Origin: Candidatus Nanohaloarchaea archaeon | Lineage (GTDB): Archaea > EX4484-52 > DAOVKX01 | Length of the DNA: 8,251 nucleotides | NCBI GenBank assembly: GCA_030631505.1 | Contig: DAOVKX010000044.1 | Span: 1-8,251 of the forward strand | Direction of reading: 5' to 3' | Part shown: piece after piece, positions 1 through 6,691 of the stretch | Layout of the letters: every line of letters begins with the position of its first letter | Position numbering within the stretch: position 1 is the stretch's first letter | Notes under the pieces: generated by a model | Databases searched by the model: none | What the model was told of the DNA's origin: nothing | The model's input: only the letters and a program-made list of their open reading frames with translations | Made by a program: the position numbers and the translations under genes

Positions 1-2759
1 GGTAGTTGTTTTATAACAGAGGGTTTAATCTCTGCAAAAATCTTGCTTTCTTGTGGATTCAATAATTTATAGATATAATTAAGTAACTTGGAATTTAGTA
101 ATAAATTTAAATAATTCAGATTTAATGAATCTGAATTAATTATAAATAAAGAGTTTTGAGCATAGAATTGTTTATCATCATAGCAAACCCGTAATTTGTC
201 ACTTGTTTGTCTCATTAGCAATTTTGGATTTAACATAAACTTTTCATTTGAAGGGTACATTAACCACTCTCCGTATTTTATGAATAAGTTATTTTCAAAA
301 TAAATAGAGTATCTATCAATATTTTTACCTATTAATAAAGGTTTCCAAGAAGTATCTATTTTTTTATCTGAATGATAGATTCTATTTAGTATGTCTTTTT
401 TTGTTTGTGGTGGTTTTCCACATCCGATTTGATATGGTTTTATACCCCAAATAATTTTTGCAAAATTATCAAATGGTGTGTTTAAAGAATTTAGATTTCT
501 TAATAATATCATATCTTCAGAAGTAAGGTTTATGAGTATTTTATAGGATTCATCTTCATTCCAAATAGTTTTATCAATTAATCTGTCAAATAATAATTGA
601 TTATTTTTTAATCTTTTTACTCTACATTTATTATTTGGTTTTTCTAATATCGTGTTTTTTATTATCACTGTTAATGCTTCTGTAGTAACATTATCAAATA
701 CACCATCCCCATAATCTATTATTTGAAGCAAATTATATTTAAGAATTTTTTTCCTAAATTCTTTTGTTGTGTTTATTAAAAGCCAAGTATTAGGTATAAT
801 AAAACCCAGCAAACCATTTTCTTTTAATAAATCTAAAGAGTTTACAATAAAATACAAATAGGAGTCTTTTGTTTTGGCAGAGATTAGTGGATATTTATTT
901 TTAAGATTGTTTTTTGATTCTAGTGAAAACTCTGCACCCCAAGGGGGATTCCCAACAACAACATCAAAACCGCCTTGGGACATTATTTCCCCGAATCCGT
1001 TTTCTTTGTCGTGCCAATCAAATGCTTTTTCGTCCACGCTTTTGTCATCAATCAATGAATTTCCGCATTTTATGTTTTTTGATAAATCAATAAGCTTTTT
1101 ATTTTTCCGGGCGATTTTCAAAAACATGCTTAATTTTGTTATTTCAACAGATTCTTCATTTATATCAACACCGAAGGTATTGTTCTGGATTATTTTTCGC
1201 GCCTCGTCTTCTTCGTGCCATTTTTGAAGAGTCATCTGTGAACCGGCATTTACTCGCTTTATTCTGCCCTTTTTGCCGGGAGAAAATTGGGCAATATAAT
1301 CCCCTTTGTTTTGTCTGAACATCTGGATTTCTTTGTGTATTTCCAGAAGAACATCAACTGCTTTTATCAAAAACGCGCCTGAACCGCAGGCAGGGTCCAG
1401 TATTTTTATCTTTTTGAATTTTTCTTCAAGCTCTTCTATGCTGTCTTTATGTTCAACCACAAGTTCCTGCGGTGTTTTTGCGTTTCCTTTTGACAGGTAA
1501 GGGATTATCGTGTTTCTGCATATATAATCTGTTATATATTCAGGAGTGTAAAATATTCCTTCTTTTTTTCTTCGTGAATCTTTATTTTCCTGCAATTTTT
1601 CTAAGTCTGTAATTGACTGCTCAAATATATGGCCTAAGATGTTTACATTGACTTCTGTTTTAAAGTCATAAGAAGCCATCAAGAGAAGATTTTTAATTAT
1701 AGGGTTTAAGTTGTTGGAATGTTTGCTGAAAATTTCTTTTTCAGTTTCAAATAATTGGATTTTTTTATCTAATTTGTGTTTTTTGTAACTATCTTTAAAG
1801 AATCTAGTCTCTCTGCAATCCTTGAATTTTATTTTATCAGGTATTGGCACACTAAATAAGCCGCCATTAAACCCGAATATTTTTGTTGGTGTGTCTGAGC
1901 CCTTATCCAAACATTCAAATAAGTCGTTTACTGCATTTGATATGCGGGTTGAGTGTTCAGAGATTCTGCCGGTATTCAATTCCTCAAGAATGATTTTTTC
2001 AAATAACCTTTTTTCAAGTTTTCCTGTATCTTCTGCAAAAAATACAAACATTAGGCGATTGAGGTATAATTGCGCAAAATGTATAGCGCCATGCTCTGAA
2101 ACCTCATTTTCTTTGAATTCTTCTATCAGCATTAGTCTTGTTTCATGGAATAATTTATAGAATTCTTTTGTGAAATTTCGTTCTTCTACTGCCGATTCTT
2201 TTTTCAATTTATCAATAAATCCCGATTTTATGTTTTTATTGGAAAATATTGCAATAAATTCGTCCAATTTGGATTCATCATTTTTTACATCCAAAAAATC
2301 AAATTTATGGTATTTTTTAGAACCTTCATTTCTATCGAATAATACAAAAATCCTATAATTTGTTAAAACTCCATAAGGGATTTTGTTATTATACAGGTAA
2401 GAATTAATTTGTTCTACAGGTGTCTCCCTTGATTTCATTTGTCTGTGTTGGTATCCCCATAAATCTTTTGTTTTTGCGCCCTTTACTTCAAAACAAACAT
2501 ACTTATTTTTAGACTCATCTTCAAAAGAAAATTCCATATTTTGGTCTTCATGTTTGAGGCTTGTTAAGCTAACATCATAACCTAAAACCTTCTTCAATAT
2601 TGTATTTGTAAATTCCATATATGCTGCTTTTTCTTTATCTAACTCTCCACTTTCAAGAAGAGCTAACCAACGTCTTACAGCTTTCTTTTGTTTAGGTGTT
2701 ATTTTTGTTTTAGAACATAATCTCGCTATTGTTTTTTCATTGAATAACTTGTTATTCAT
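1..2759 (-). CDS. Type IIG (Eco57I-like) restriction-modification enzyme, 3' end cut by window edge
   Basis: One uninterrupted minus-strand frame of 919 codons begins at the ATG at 2759 and runs off the left edge without a stop. Residues 1-60 are a charged helical lead-in. Around 76-110 lies a probable PD-(D/E)XK nuclease core (E76, then FEVKGAK with E91-x-K93), followed by the TPVEQINSYL and VLTN stretches typical of type IIG N-termini. The adenine N6-methyltransferase follows: SAM-binding motif I DPACGSGAF at 455-463 and catalytic motif IV NPPWG at 604-608. The C-terminal part has the TaqI_C/Eco57I specificity-domain style (IIWGIKPYQIG, later LNPQES and AEIKPSVIKQLP), so probably only a short C-terminus is missing. 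Such enzymes methylate one adenine and cut at a fixed distance, with nuclease, methylase and recognition in one chain, so no separate S subunit is needed. The start is supported by a TATA-like box 26 nt upstream. The nuclease assignment is less certain than the methylase. A methylase-only relative remains possible. Confidence 0.9.
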   Translation of the reverse strand, partial: MNNKLFNEKTIARLCSKTKITPKQKKAVRRWLALLESGELDKEKAAYMEFTNTILKKVLGYDVSLTSLKHEDQNMEFSFEDESKNKYVCFEVKGAKTKDLWGYQHRQMKSRETPVEQINSYLYNNKIPYGVLTNYRIFVLFDRNEGSKKYHKFDFLDVKNDESKLDEFIAIFSNKNIKSGFIDKLKKESAVEERNFTKEFYKLFHETRLMLIEEFKENEVSEHGAIHFAQLYLNRLMFVFFAEDTGKLEKRLFEKIILEELNTGRISEHSTRISNAVNDLFECLDKGSDTPTKIFGFNGGLFSVPIPDKIKFKDCRETRFFKDSYKKHKLDKKIQLFETEKEIFSKHSNNLNPIIKNLLLMASYDFKTEVNVNILGHIFEQSITDLEKLQENKDSRRKKEGIFYTPEYITDYICRNTIIPYLSKGNAKTPQELVVEHKDSIEELEEKFKKIKILDPACGSGAFLIKAVDVLLEIHKEIQMFRQNKGDYIAQFSPGKKGRIKRVNAGSQMTLQKWHEEDEARKIIQNNTFGVDINEESVEITKLSMFLKIARKNKKLIDLSKNIKCGNSLIDDKSVDEKAFDWHDKENGFGEIMSQGGFDVVVGNPPWGAEFSLESKNNLKNKYPLISAKTKDSYLYFIVNSLDLLKENGLLGFIIPNTWLLINTTKEFRKKILKYNLLQIIDYGDGVFDNVTTEALTVIIKNTILEKPNNKCRVKRLKNNQLLFDRLIDKTIWNEDESYKILINLTSEDMILLRNLNSLNTPFDNFAKIIWGIKPYQIGCGKPPQTKKDILNRIYHSDKKIDTSWKPLLIGKNIDRYSIYFENNLFIKYGEWLMYPSNEKFMLNPKLLMRQTSDKLRVCYDDKQFYAQNSLFIINSDSLNLNYLNLLLNSKLLNYIYKLLNPQESKIFAEIKPSVIKQL

Positions 2760-2780
2760 ATTAATTTAATCCTCTTCAAT

Positions 2781-2790
2781 ATATTTAAAA
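2781..2790 (-). promoter_or_regulatory. TATA box of the restriction-modification gene
   Basis: Read on the minus strand this is TTTTAAATAT. Its centre lies about 26 nt before the ATG at 2759, which predicts transcription starting at or very near the start codon. A purine-rich AAGAGG (2771-2776) is 11 nt before the ATG and could act as a weak ribosome site if a leader exists. Confidence 0.5.
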
Positions 2791-2843
2791 GTAGGGCTTT
2801 GTAAATACACAGGTGGTTAAACCTTATTCGCTGTTCAAAAACA

Positions 2844-2850
2844 CTTAAAC
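2844..2850 (+). promoter_or_regulatory. Candidate TATA box of the PLD-like gene
   Basis: CTTAAAC is centred 26 nt before the ATG at 2873, the same spacing as the other promoters here, and follows an A-rich stretch that could serve as a BRE. It matches the consensus less well than the boxes at 5559 and 7529. No Shine-Dalgarno sequence precedes the ATG, so a leaderless mRNA is likely. Confidence 0.4.
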
Positions 2851-2872
2851 ACGGTATCCTAAAATTAAATTC

Positions 2873-3793
2873 ATGCTCAAAAAACTGGTTCTGTTTTTAC
2901 TGCTTCTGACAGTTTTTATCTACATTACAAACCCGACAGGCAATTATCTTTCTATCCCGACTGAAAACTCAAAGCCGGTTGAAGTGTATTTCTGCCCGCA
3001 GGATGACTGCGCCGGGGTTTTTGCAGATGTTGTATATAGTTCAAATGAATCGGTTTTCTGCGCATTCTATGATGTTGATTTGCCTGAAGTTGTTTCAGCC
3101 CTTGACTCAGTTGGCGCAGAACTGGTTACTGATGAGAATAGGGCTTTGTCAGGATTGATGCACAACAAGTTCTGCATTATTGACGAAAAAATAGTTCTGA
3201 CCGGCTCTTACAACCCGACAGAAAGCGGAGTGCGAAATAACAATAACCTGCTTGTCATCCATTCGGTGTATCTCTCTGAAAATTACCTTGATGAGTTTGA
3301 GGAATTGCGGAATGGGGAATTTGGCTTAGGAAAAAACGTAAAATATCCTGCAATAAATTTCAACGGCAACAGGATGGAAAATTATTTCTGCCCTGAAGAC
3401 AACTGCGCAAGCCGCATTATTGAAACTATAAACAGCGCACAAGAGTCCATATATTTCATGGCATTTTCTTTTACGCTTGATGAAATAGGTGATTTATTGA
3501 TTGAAAAACACAATCAAGGCGTTTCTGTAAAAGGTGTGTTTGAAAAATTCGGGAACAGCAGATACTCTGAATATGAGAAATTGAGAGAAGCGGGAATTGA
3601 TGCTGTTTGGGACAAAAACCCAAAAAACATGCACCATAAGGTCTTCATAATAGACAACAAAACCGTCATAACTGGCTCTACCAATCCAACCAAAGCAGGA
3701 ACATCCAAAAACGATGAAAACGTGTTAATAATCCACAACAGAGTTATAGCCGATAAATATTTAGGTGAGTTTAACAGATTATATCATGAGTAA
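2873..3793 (+). CDS. Membrane-anchored or secreted phospholipase D-superfamily protein with two HKD motifs
   Basis: A 306-residue protein. Residues 1-18 (MLKK, then a run of L/V/F/I) form an N-terminal signal or signal-anchor, so the rest probably lies outside the membrane. The body is an internal duplication. Each half starts with a YFCPxDxCA element (C41/C46 and C173/C178) and ends with the full catalytic signature HxKx4Dx6GSxN: H97, K99, D104, G111, S112, N114, and H254, K256, D261, G268, S269, N271. Two HKD motifs are expected to form one active site that cleaves phosphodiester bonds by way of a phosphohistidine. Substrates in the superfamily include nucleic acids and phospholipids. The first half is shorter than the second and lacks much of its alpha/beta segment. 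Each cysteine pair could form a disulfide or bind metal. The end overlaps the following SdpI-like gene, so the two are probably cotranscribed. Superfamily membership is near certain. A nuclease role is more likely than a lipase but unproven. Confidence 0.9.
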   Translation: MLKKLVLFLLLLTVFIYITNPTGNYLSIPTENSKPVEVYFCPQDDCAGVFADVVYSSNESVFCAFYDVDLPEVVSALDSVGAELVTDENRALSGLMHNKFCIIDEKIVLTGSYNPTESGVRNNNNLLVIHSVYLSENYLDEFEELRNGEFGLGKNVKYPAINFNGNRMENYFCPEDNCASRIIETINSAQESIYFMAFSFTLDEIGDLLIEKHNQGVSVKGVFEKFGNSRYSEYEKLREAGIDAVWDKNPKNMHHKVFIIDNKTVITGSTNPTKAGTSKNDENVLIIHNRVIADKYLGEFNRLYHE

Positions 3794-4430
3794 TATGAAA
3801 TTCTATAAAAACAACTTCATTCCAATTGCATTGATTATACTTTCTTTTGTTATAGGCATCTGTCTCTATCCGCAGGTTCCTGACCAGATACCAACGCACT
3901 GGGGACCGTCAGGACATGCAGACGCGTACGGCTCAAAGTTTTTCGGCTTGTTCTTGTTTCCCGCAGTTCTTGTATTCGTATACGTTCTGTTTTTGGTAAT
4001 ACCAAAGATTGACCCGTTGAAGAAAAACATATTCAGGTTCATGGATTATTATCTGGGTATGAGATTCCTGATAATGCTCTTTATGTTTCTGATATACATA
4101 GGGACAATAGCGCAGATTTACAGACCGTTTAACATGAACTACCTGGTGATGCCTTTGATTTCGGTTCTGTTCTATATTCTGGGAGACATTATGCCTCACA
4201 TGAAACGAAACTGGTTTATGGGCATAAGGACACCGTGGACCTTAAGCAGTGACAGAGTCTGGGAAAAAACCCACAAAGTCGGAGGAAAATTATTCAAACT
4301 GATTGCTCTTGTAATGCTTCTCGGACTTGTTTTCAAAGAATATATGGTCTGGATTATATTAATTTCAGTGCTTGGTATGACTATATTTTTGTTTGCTTAT
4401 TCTTATTGGTTATGGAGTAAGGAGAAATAA
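3786..4430 (+). CDS. SdpI-family (DUF1648) six-TM membrane protein
   Basis: A 214-residue integral membrane protein with about six hydrophobic segments (roughly 11-28, 52-73, 92-112, 118-134, 169-184, 187-206). The first loop carries the DUF1648 signature: YPQVPDQIPTHWG followed by GHADAYGSK (residues 28-51). The SdpI signature follows: RNWFMGIRTPWTLSS (141-155), then VWEKTH and GGKLF (158-170). In Bacillus subtilis, SdpI gives immunity to the SdpC toxin and takes part in signalling. Most relatives in other organisms have no assigned role. The ATG at 3786 overlaps the PLD stop codon by 8 nt (ATGAGTAA). The next ATG, at 3795, is also possible and would remove three residues. A longer frame opens at GTG 3765 but is less likely. 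An AT-rich TATA-like stretch lies at 3755-3762, about 27 nt before 3786, inside the PLD gene. Family assignment is firm. A role in immunity or envelope stress is inference. Confidence 0.9.
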   Translation: MSNMKFYKNNFIPIALIILSFVIGICLYPQVPDQIPTHWGPSGHADAYGSKFFGLFLFPAVLVFVYVLFLVIPKIDPLKKNIFRFMDYYLGMRFLIMLFMFLIYIGTIAQIYRPFNMNYLVMPLISVLFYILGDIMPHMKRNWFMGIRTPWTLSSDRVWEKTHKVGGKLFKLIALVMLLGLVFKEYMVWIILISVLGMTIFLFAYSYWLWSKEK

Positions 4431-4518
4431 GTGAGTGGCTACAAAAATATGGCATCTGCTCTATAAATGTATCGCTTTAATTAGTTTGCAACTTTGATTA
4501 ATGCAGAGTAAGGAGAAA
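4415..4518 (+). repeat. Pair of 13-bp direct repeats between convergent genes
   Basis: GAGTAAGGAGAAA occurs at 4415-4427, over the last codons of the SdpI-like gene, and again at 4506-4518, just before the stop of the convergent Fic gene. The second copy leads into a hairpin. The 91-base spacing and position suggest either a small local duplication or paired 3'-end processing or termination elements. Nothing else is evident in the 4431-4523 gap apart from an orphan TATA-like CTATAAAT with no downstream gene in that direction. Confidence 0.6.
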
Positions 4519-4524
4519 CTCCTT
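4510..4524. terminator. Small hairpin at the convergent 3' ends, possible terminator
   Basis: AAGGAG-AAA-CTCCTT is a perfect 6-bp stem with a 3-base loop, positioned between the convergent SdpI-like and Fic genes and touching the Fic stop codon. It is symmetric and could act on transcripts from either side. No strong T tract follows on the plus strand. Archaeal termination relies mainly on T tracts, so this call is weak. Confidence 0.25.
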
Positions 4525-5471
4525 CAATAAGATTCAATTTTTTCAGGAATCTCAACTGATTTTATATGTTTTACTATAAAACCCAGGAAATTTTCAATGT
4601 TTCCATCCCGCGATTTTTCCAGAAAGTTTATGTATTTTAATTTTTCTTTGAGTTTTATACATATTGGCGGCCATCCTTGCTTCATTAACATAAAATTTAA
4701 CAGAAGTCTGCCGGTTCTGCCATTACCATCTACAAAAGGATGTATTCTTATAAATTCAGAGTGAATATAACTGGCAGCAGTAATCGGGTGATATTTGTCT
4801 TTGTTATATCCGTACCATCTGATAAGGGACTTCATTTCTTTTTCAACATCTTCCGGCTTAGGAGGAATGTGTTTTGAACCGCCCATATAAACCCGTATTT
4901 TTCTGAATTTTCCTGCGTTGGTTCCTAAGATATTGTGTGTCAGTAAAAAGTGGATTTTTTTGATTACTTTTGTATCAACACCACCCTTGTAAGTTTTTAG
5001 AAGTTGATACGCTTTTTTTGTATTTTCAACTTCATGAATTTCTCTCAGGGTTCTTCCTTCTGGTGTTATTTTATCTTCTAATATAATGCTGGTTTCTGTC
5101 AAAGTTACTGTTGAACCTTCTATTGCATTTGTATTAAATGTGAAATTTATAAGATGATTTTTTTCATAAACCTCGTATTCAATTGCATTAAGTTTTTTAA
5201 TGGCTGAGTTGTAGCGATTTTTTATCTCTTCTAATTCTTTTTTCTGTTTCTCATCAAGAGTTATGAAAACCTTTCCTGATTTTCTTTTTAGTTCATCCAC
5301 CTTCTTTTTTAAAGAAGGTTTATATTTGTTCATCAATTCGTTCATTTCAGCTTTATTTATGTCTCTCCCAAGATATATCCTAACTTTTTTAAAAGAATTA
5401 CCAATCCTAAGTGTAGTTGATAAATAATAATATTTTCTTTTCCCTTTCTTAATTGTTTCAAGATATGCCAT
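4524..5471 (-). CDS. Fic-domain protein adenylyltransferase, self-inhibited type
   Basis: A 315-residue protein from the ATG at 5471. The core motif is HPFVDGNGRTGR (residues 244-255), a full match to HPFx(D/E)GNGRxxR, with the catalytic His and the Gly/Asn/Arg loop that binds ATP phosphates. Such enzymes usually transfer AMP to a Ser, Thr or Tyr of a target protein. An (S/T)xxxE(G/N) inhibitory motif, TNAIEG (114-119), lies N-terminal to the core, which makes it a class II Fic protein whose Glu blocks productive ATP binding until released. The flap region includes RVYMGG and HIPPKP (about 193-205). The first 40 residues (MAYLET, then KYYYL and a YLG end) form a small basic domain common before archaeal Fic cores. 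A GTG at 5492 would add seven residues, but the TATA box near 5498 puts the likely transcript start at 5471-5475, so the shorter start is preferred. No antitoxin gene is adjacent. The target is unknown. Confidence 0.93.
   Translation of the reverse strand: MAYLETIKKGKRKYYYLSTTLRIGNSFKKVRIYLGRDINKAEMNELMNKYKPSLKKKVDELKRKSGKVFITLDEKQKKELEEIKNRYNSAIKKLNAIEYEVYEKNHLINFTFNTNAIEGSTVTLTETSIILEDKITPEGRTLREIHEVENTKKAYQLLKTYKGGVDTKVIKKIHFLLTHNILGTNAGKFRKIRVYMGGSKHIPPKPEDVEKEMKSLIRWYGYNKDKYHPITAASYIHSEFIRIHPFVDGNGRTGRLLLNFMLMKQGWPPICIKLKEKLKYINFLEKSRDGNIENFLGFIVKHIKSVEIPEKIESY
5299..5319. repeat. Perfect inverted repeat inside the Fic gene
   Basis: ACCTTCTTT-TTT-AAAGAAGGT is a 9-bp perfect stem with a 3-base loop. 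It falls in the coding region for the lysine-rich linker between the N-terminal domain and the Fic core, so it may simply reflect Lys/Leu codons. It could affect mRNA folding or elongation. Confidence 0.4.
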
Positions 5472-5483
5472 AAACATATATAT

Positions 5484-5496
5484 TATGTCCACAATT
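5484..5496. repeat. Direct repeat copy 1 at the Fic promoter (candidate operator)
   Basis: TATGTCCACAATT on the plus strand; its 3' end overlaps the Fic TATA box. An identical copy lies exactly 31 bp away at 5515-5527, about three helical turns. A protein bound here would block TBP/TFB or the transcription start, so repression of the Fic gene is the simplest reading. Confidence 0.5.
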
Positions 5497-5502
5497 TAAA
5501 TA
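5495..5502 (-). promoter_or_regulatory. TATA box of the Fic gene
   Basis: On the minus strand this reads TATTTAAA, preceded by the purine-rich AAAAGAAAAG that would suit a BRE. Its centre is about 27 nt from the ATG at 5471, so the mRNA is probably leaderless and the GTG at 5492 would be upstream of the transcript. Confidence 0.6.
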
Positions 5503-5514
5503 CTTTTCTTTTTG

Positions 5515-5527
5515 TATGTCCACAATT
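5515..5527. repeat. Direct repeat copy 2 at the Fic promoter (candidate operator)
   Basis: This is a second exact copy of TATGTCCACAATT, upstream of the Fic TATA box and about 32 bp before the TATA box of the divergent DUF763 gene. A regulator bound to both copies could influence both genes, but both copies sit closer to Fic. Confidence 0.5.
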
Positions 5528-5558
5528 CAATCCAAACGGCAACACACACCCGAAACAC

Positions 5559-5567
5559 TTTATAAAC
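5559..5567 (+). promoter_or_regulatory. TATA box of the DUF763/radical SAM unit
   Basis: TTTATAAAC is a near-consensus archaeal TATA box, preceded by GAAACA as a possible BRE. Its centre is 24 nt before the ATG at 5587. This spacing argues for that ATG, with a leaderless mRNA, over the in-frame TTG at 5578. Confidence 0.7.
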
Positions 5568-5586
5568 AGAAAGTGAATTGTTTTTT

Positions 5587-6675
5587 ATGCAGAAGACAGG
5601 AGCTGTGAATCTGCCTTTGCATGGCGGAAAGGCGCCGAGATGGCTTTTCGAGAGGATGGTGAAACTTTCCGGCGCAATTACAGAAGTTATTCTTTATGAG
5701 TATGGTCAGGAGGAATTTTTGAAGAGGATTTCAAACCCTTATTGGTTTCAGGCGTTTGGCTGCGTTCTTGGATTTGACTGGCACAGTTCCGGGGTTACCA
5801 CAACAACCTGTGGGGCACTTAAAATGGCAGTAAACCCACAGGAACATGGCATCTTTGTTGCGGGAGGCAAAGGCAGAACATCAAGAAAAACACCTGAAGA
5901 AATTGAGAAAGCTGTTGATTTGTTTTCATTGTCGTCCAAAAAAATTGATGAGCTAAAATATTCAAGCAGAATGTCTGCAAAAGTGGACAACTCATGCGTT
6001 CAGGATAATTATCAGCTTTATCATCACATTTTTATCTTCACAGAAAAAAGCAAGTGGGTTGTCGTCCAGCAGGGCATGAACGACAGCCATGCAAGAAGGT
6101 ATCACTGGATGTCTGATAACGTAGAAAGTTTTGTGGAAGAGCCGCATTCTGCAATCTGCTGCGACAGGGCAGAAAATGCGCTTGATATGACATCAAAGGA
6201 AAACAAAGAGGCGCGAAAAATAAGCGTTGACTTGGTTAAAGACGGTCCTGTTCATCTTGAAAAATATCTTACAAAAAAGCCCAACAAAAGTTTGATGGAA
6301 TTCAGCATGCCTGAACATCACTGGATTAAGGACATTGATGTTGGCAAGCAGGGAATGAAAGTTCTGCAAAGGGCATATGAACTCCAGCCGGATAATTATG
6401 AGGAACTTGTTTCCCTGAAAGGTATGGGGCCAAAAAGAATAAGGGCTTTGGCTTTGATTTCTGATTTGGTCTACGGCTCAGGACTTAGCTGGAAAGACCC
6501 TGTGAAATACTCTTTTGCCCACGGAGGCAAGGACGGAACACCTTATCCTGTCAACAGACAGGTTTATGACAGTTCAATTAAGATGTTAAAGGATTCTTTA
6601 GAAAATGCAAAACTGAATAACAAGGAACGCTTGGGTGCGATTAGGAGATTGAACACATACATTAAAGCAAGATAA
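5587..6675 (+). CDS. DUF763 family protein with C-terminal helix-hairpin-helix
   Basis: A 362-residue protein that matches DUF763 (to my knowledge of unknown function, in archaea and some bacteria) over its whole length. The N-terminus has the family hallmark TGAVNLPLHGGKAPRWLFERM (split here: LHGGKAPRWL at 11-20). Then come FQAFGCVLGFDWHSSGVTTT (54-73), VDNSCVQDNYQLYHH (133-147) and VVVQQGMND with ARRYHW (158-174). These His/Asp/Gln-rich blocks look like a catalytic or metal site. Residues 275-290 (VSLKGMGPKRIRALAL) form a helix-hairpin-helix, a DNA-backbone-binding element. They are followed by DPVKYSFAHGGKDG and TPYPVNRQVYD (304-328), which recall the Asp loop of HhH-GPD glycosylases but with Asn323 in the Asp position. 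This suggests work on DNA, which is inference. It is the first gene of a unit with the radical SAM gene 16 nt downstream. The TATA box spacing selects this start. Soluble, with no signal peptide. Confidence 0.93.
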   Translation: MQKTGAVNLPLHGGKAPRWLFERMVKLSGAITEVILYEYGQEEFLKRISNPYWFQAFGCVLGFDWHSSGVTTTTCGALKMAVNPQEHGIFVAGGKGRTSRKTPEEIEKAVDLFSLSSKKIDELKYSSRMSAKVDNSCVQDNYQLYHHIFIFTEKSKWVVVQQGMNDSHARRYHWMSDNVESFVEEPHSAICCDRAENALDMTSKENKEARKISVDLVKDGPVHLEKYLTKKPNKSLMEFSMPEHHWIKDIDVGKQGMKVLQRAYELQPDNYEELVSLKGMGPKRIRALALISDLVYGSGLSWKDPVKYSFAHGGKDGTPYPVNRQVYDSSIKMLKDSLENAKLNNKERLGAIRRLNTYIKAR

Positions 6676-6691
6676 CTTACAACTTATTATT

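Larger units (their letters stand above)
2760..2872. promoter_or_regulatory. Divergent intergenic promoter region
   Basis: This 113-base gap separates the minus-strand restriction-modification gene from the plus-strand PLD gene. It holds one TATA-like box for each direction, centred near 2786 and 2847. Between them is a short dyad, GGTTAAACC (2815-2823), with 4-bp arms. It could be an operator, but it is short enough to be chance. No small ORF or RNA gene is apparent. Confidence 0.5.

Noticed and set aside
874..2358. Several plus-strand open frames of 60-117 codons
   Set aside because: They lie opposite the intact 919-codon restriction-modification gene and have low-complexity Ser/Phe-rich products, as expected for antisense shadows.
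3514..4199. Minus-strand frames opposite the PLD and SdpI-like genes
   Set aside because: The plus-strand genes carry complete family motifs over these positions; the antisense products have no recognisable feature.
4431..4523. A small RNA or tRNA in the gap between the convergent genes
   Set aside because: No cloverleaf or long stem is visible; the orphan CTATAAAT has no downstream gene in its direction.
5472..5492. GTG start for the Fic protein
   Set aside because: It lies only about 6 nt downstream of the TATA box centre, so it would be upstream of the expected transcript start; MAYLET is a typical family start.
5578..5586. TTG start for the DUF763 protein
   Set aside because: The TATA box spacing and the usual N-terminus of the family (MQKTG-like) favour the ATG at 5587.
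5748..5990. Minus-strand frame opposite the DUF763 gene
   Set aside because: It overlaps the most conserved part of DUF763 and has no promoter or motif of its own.
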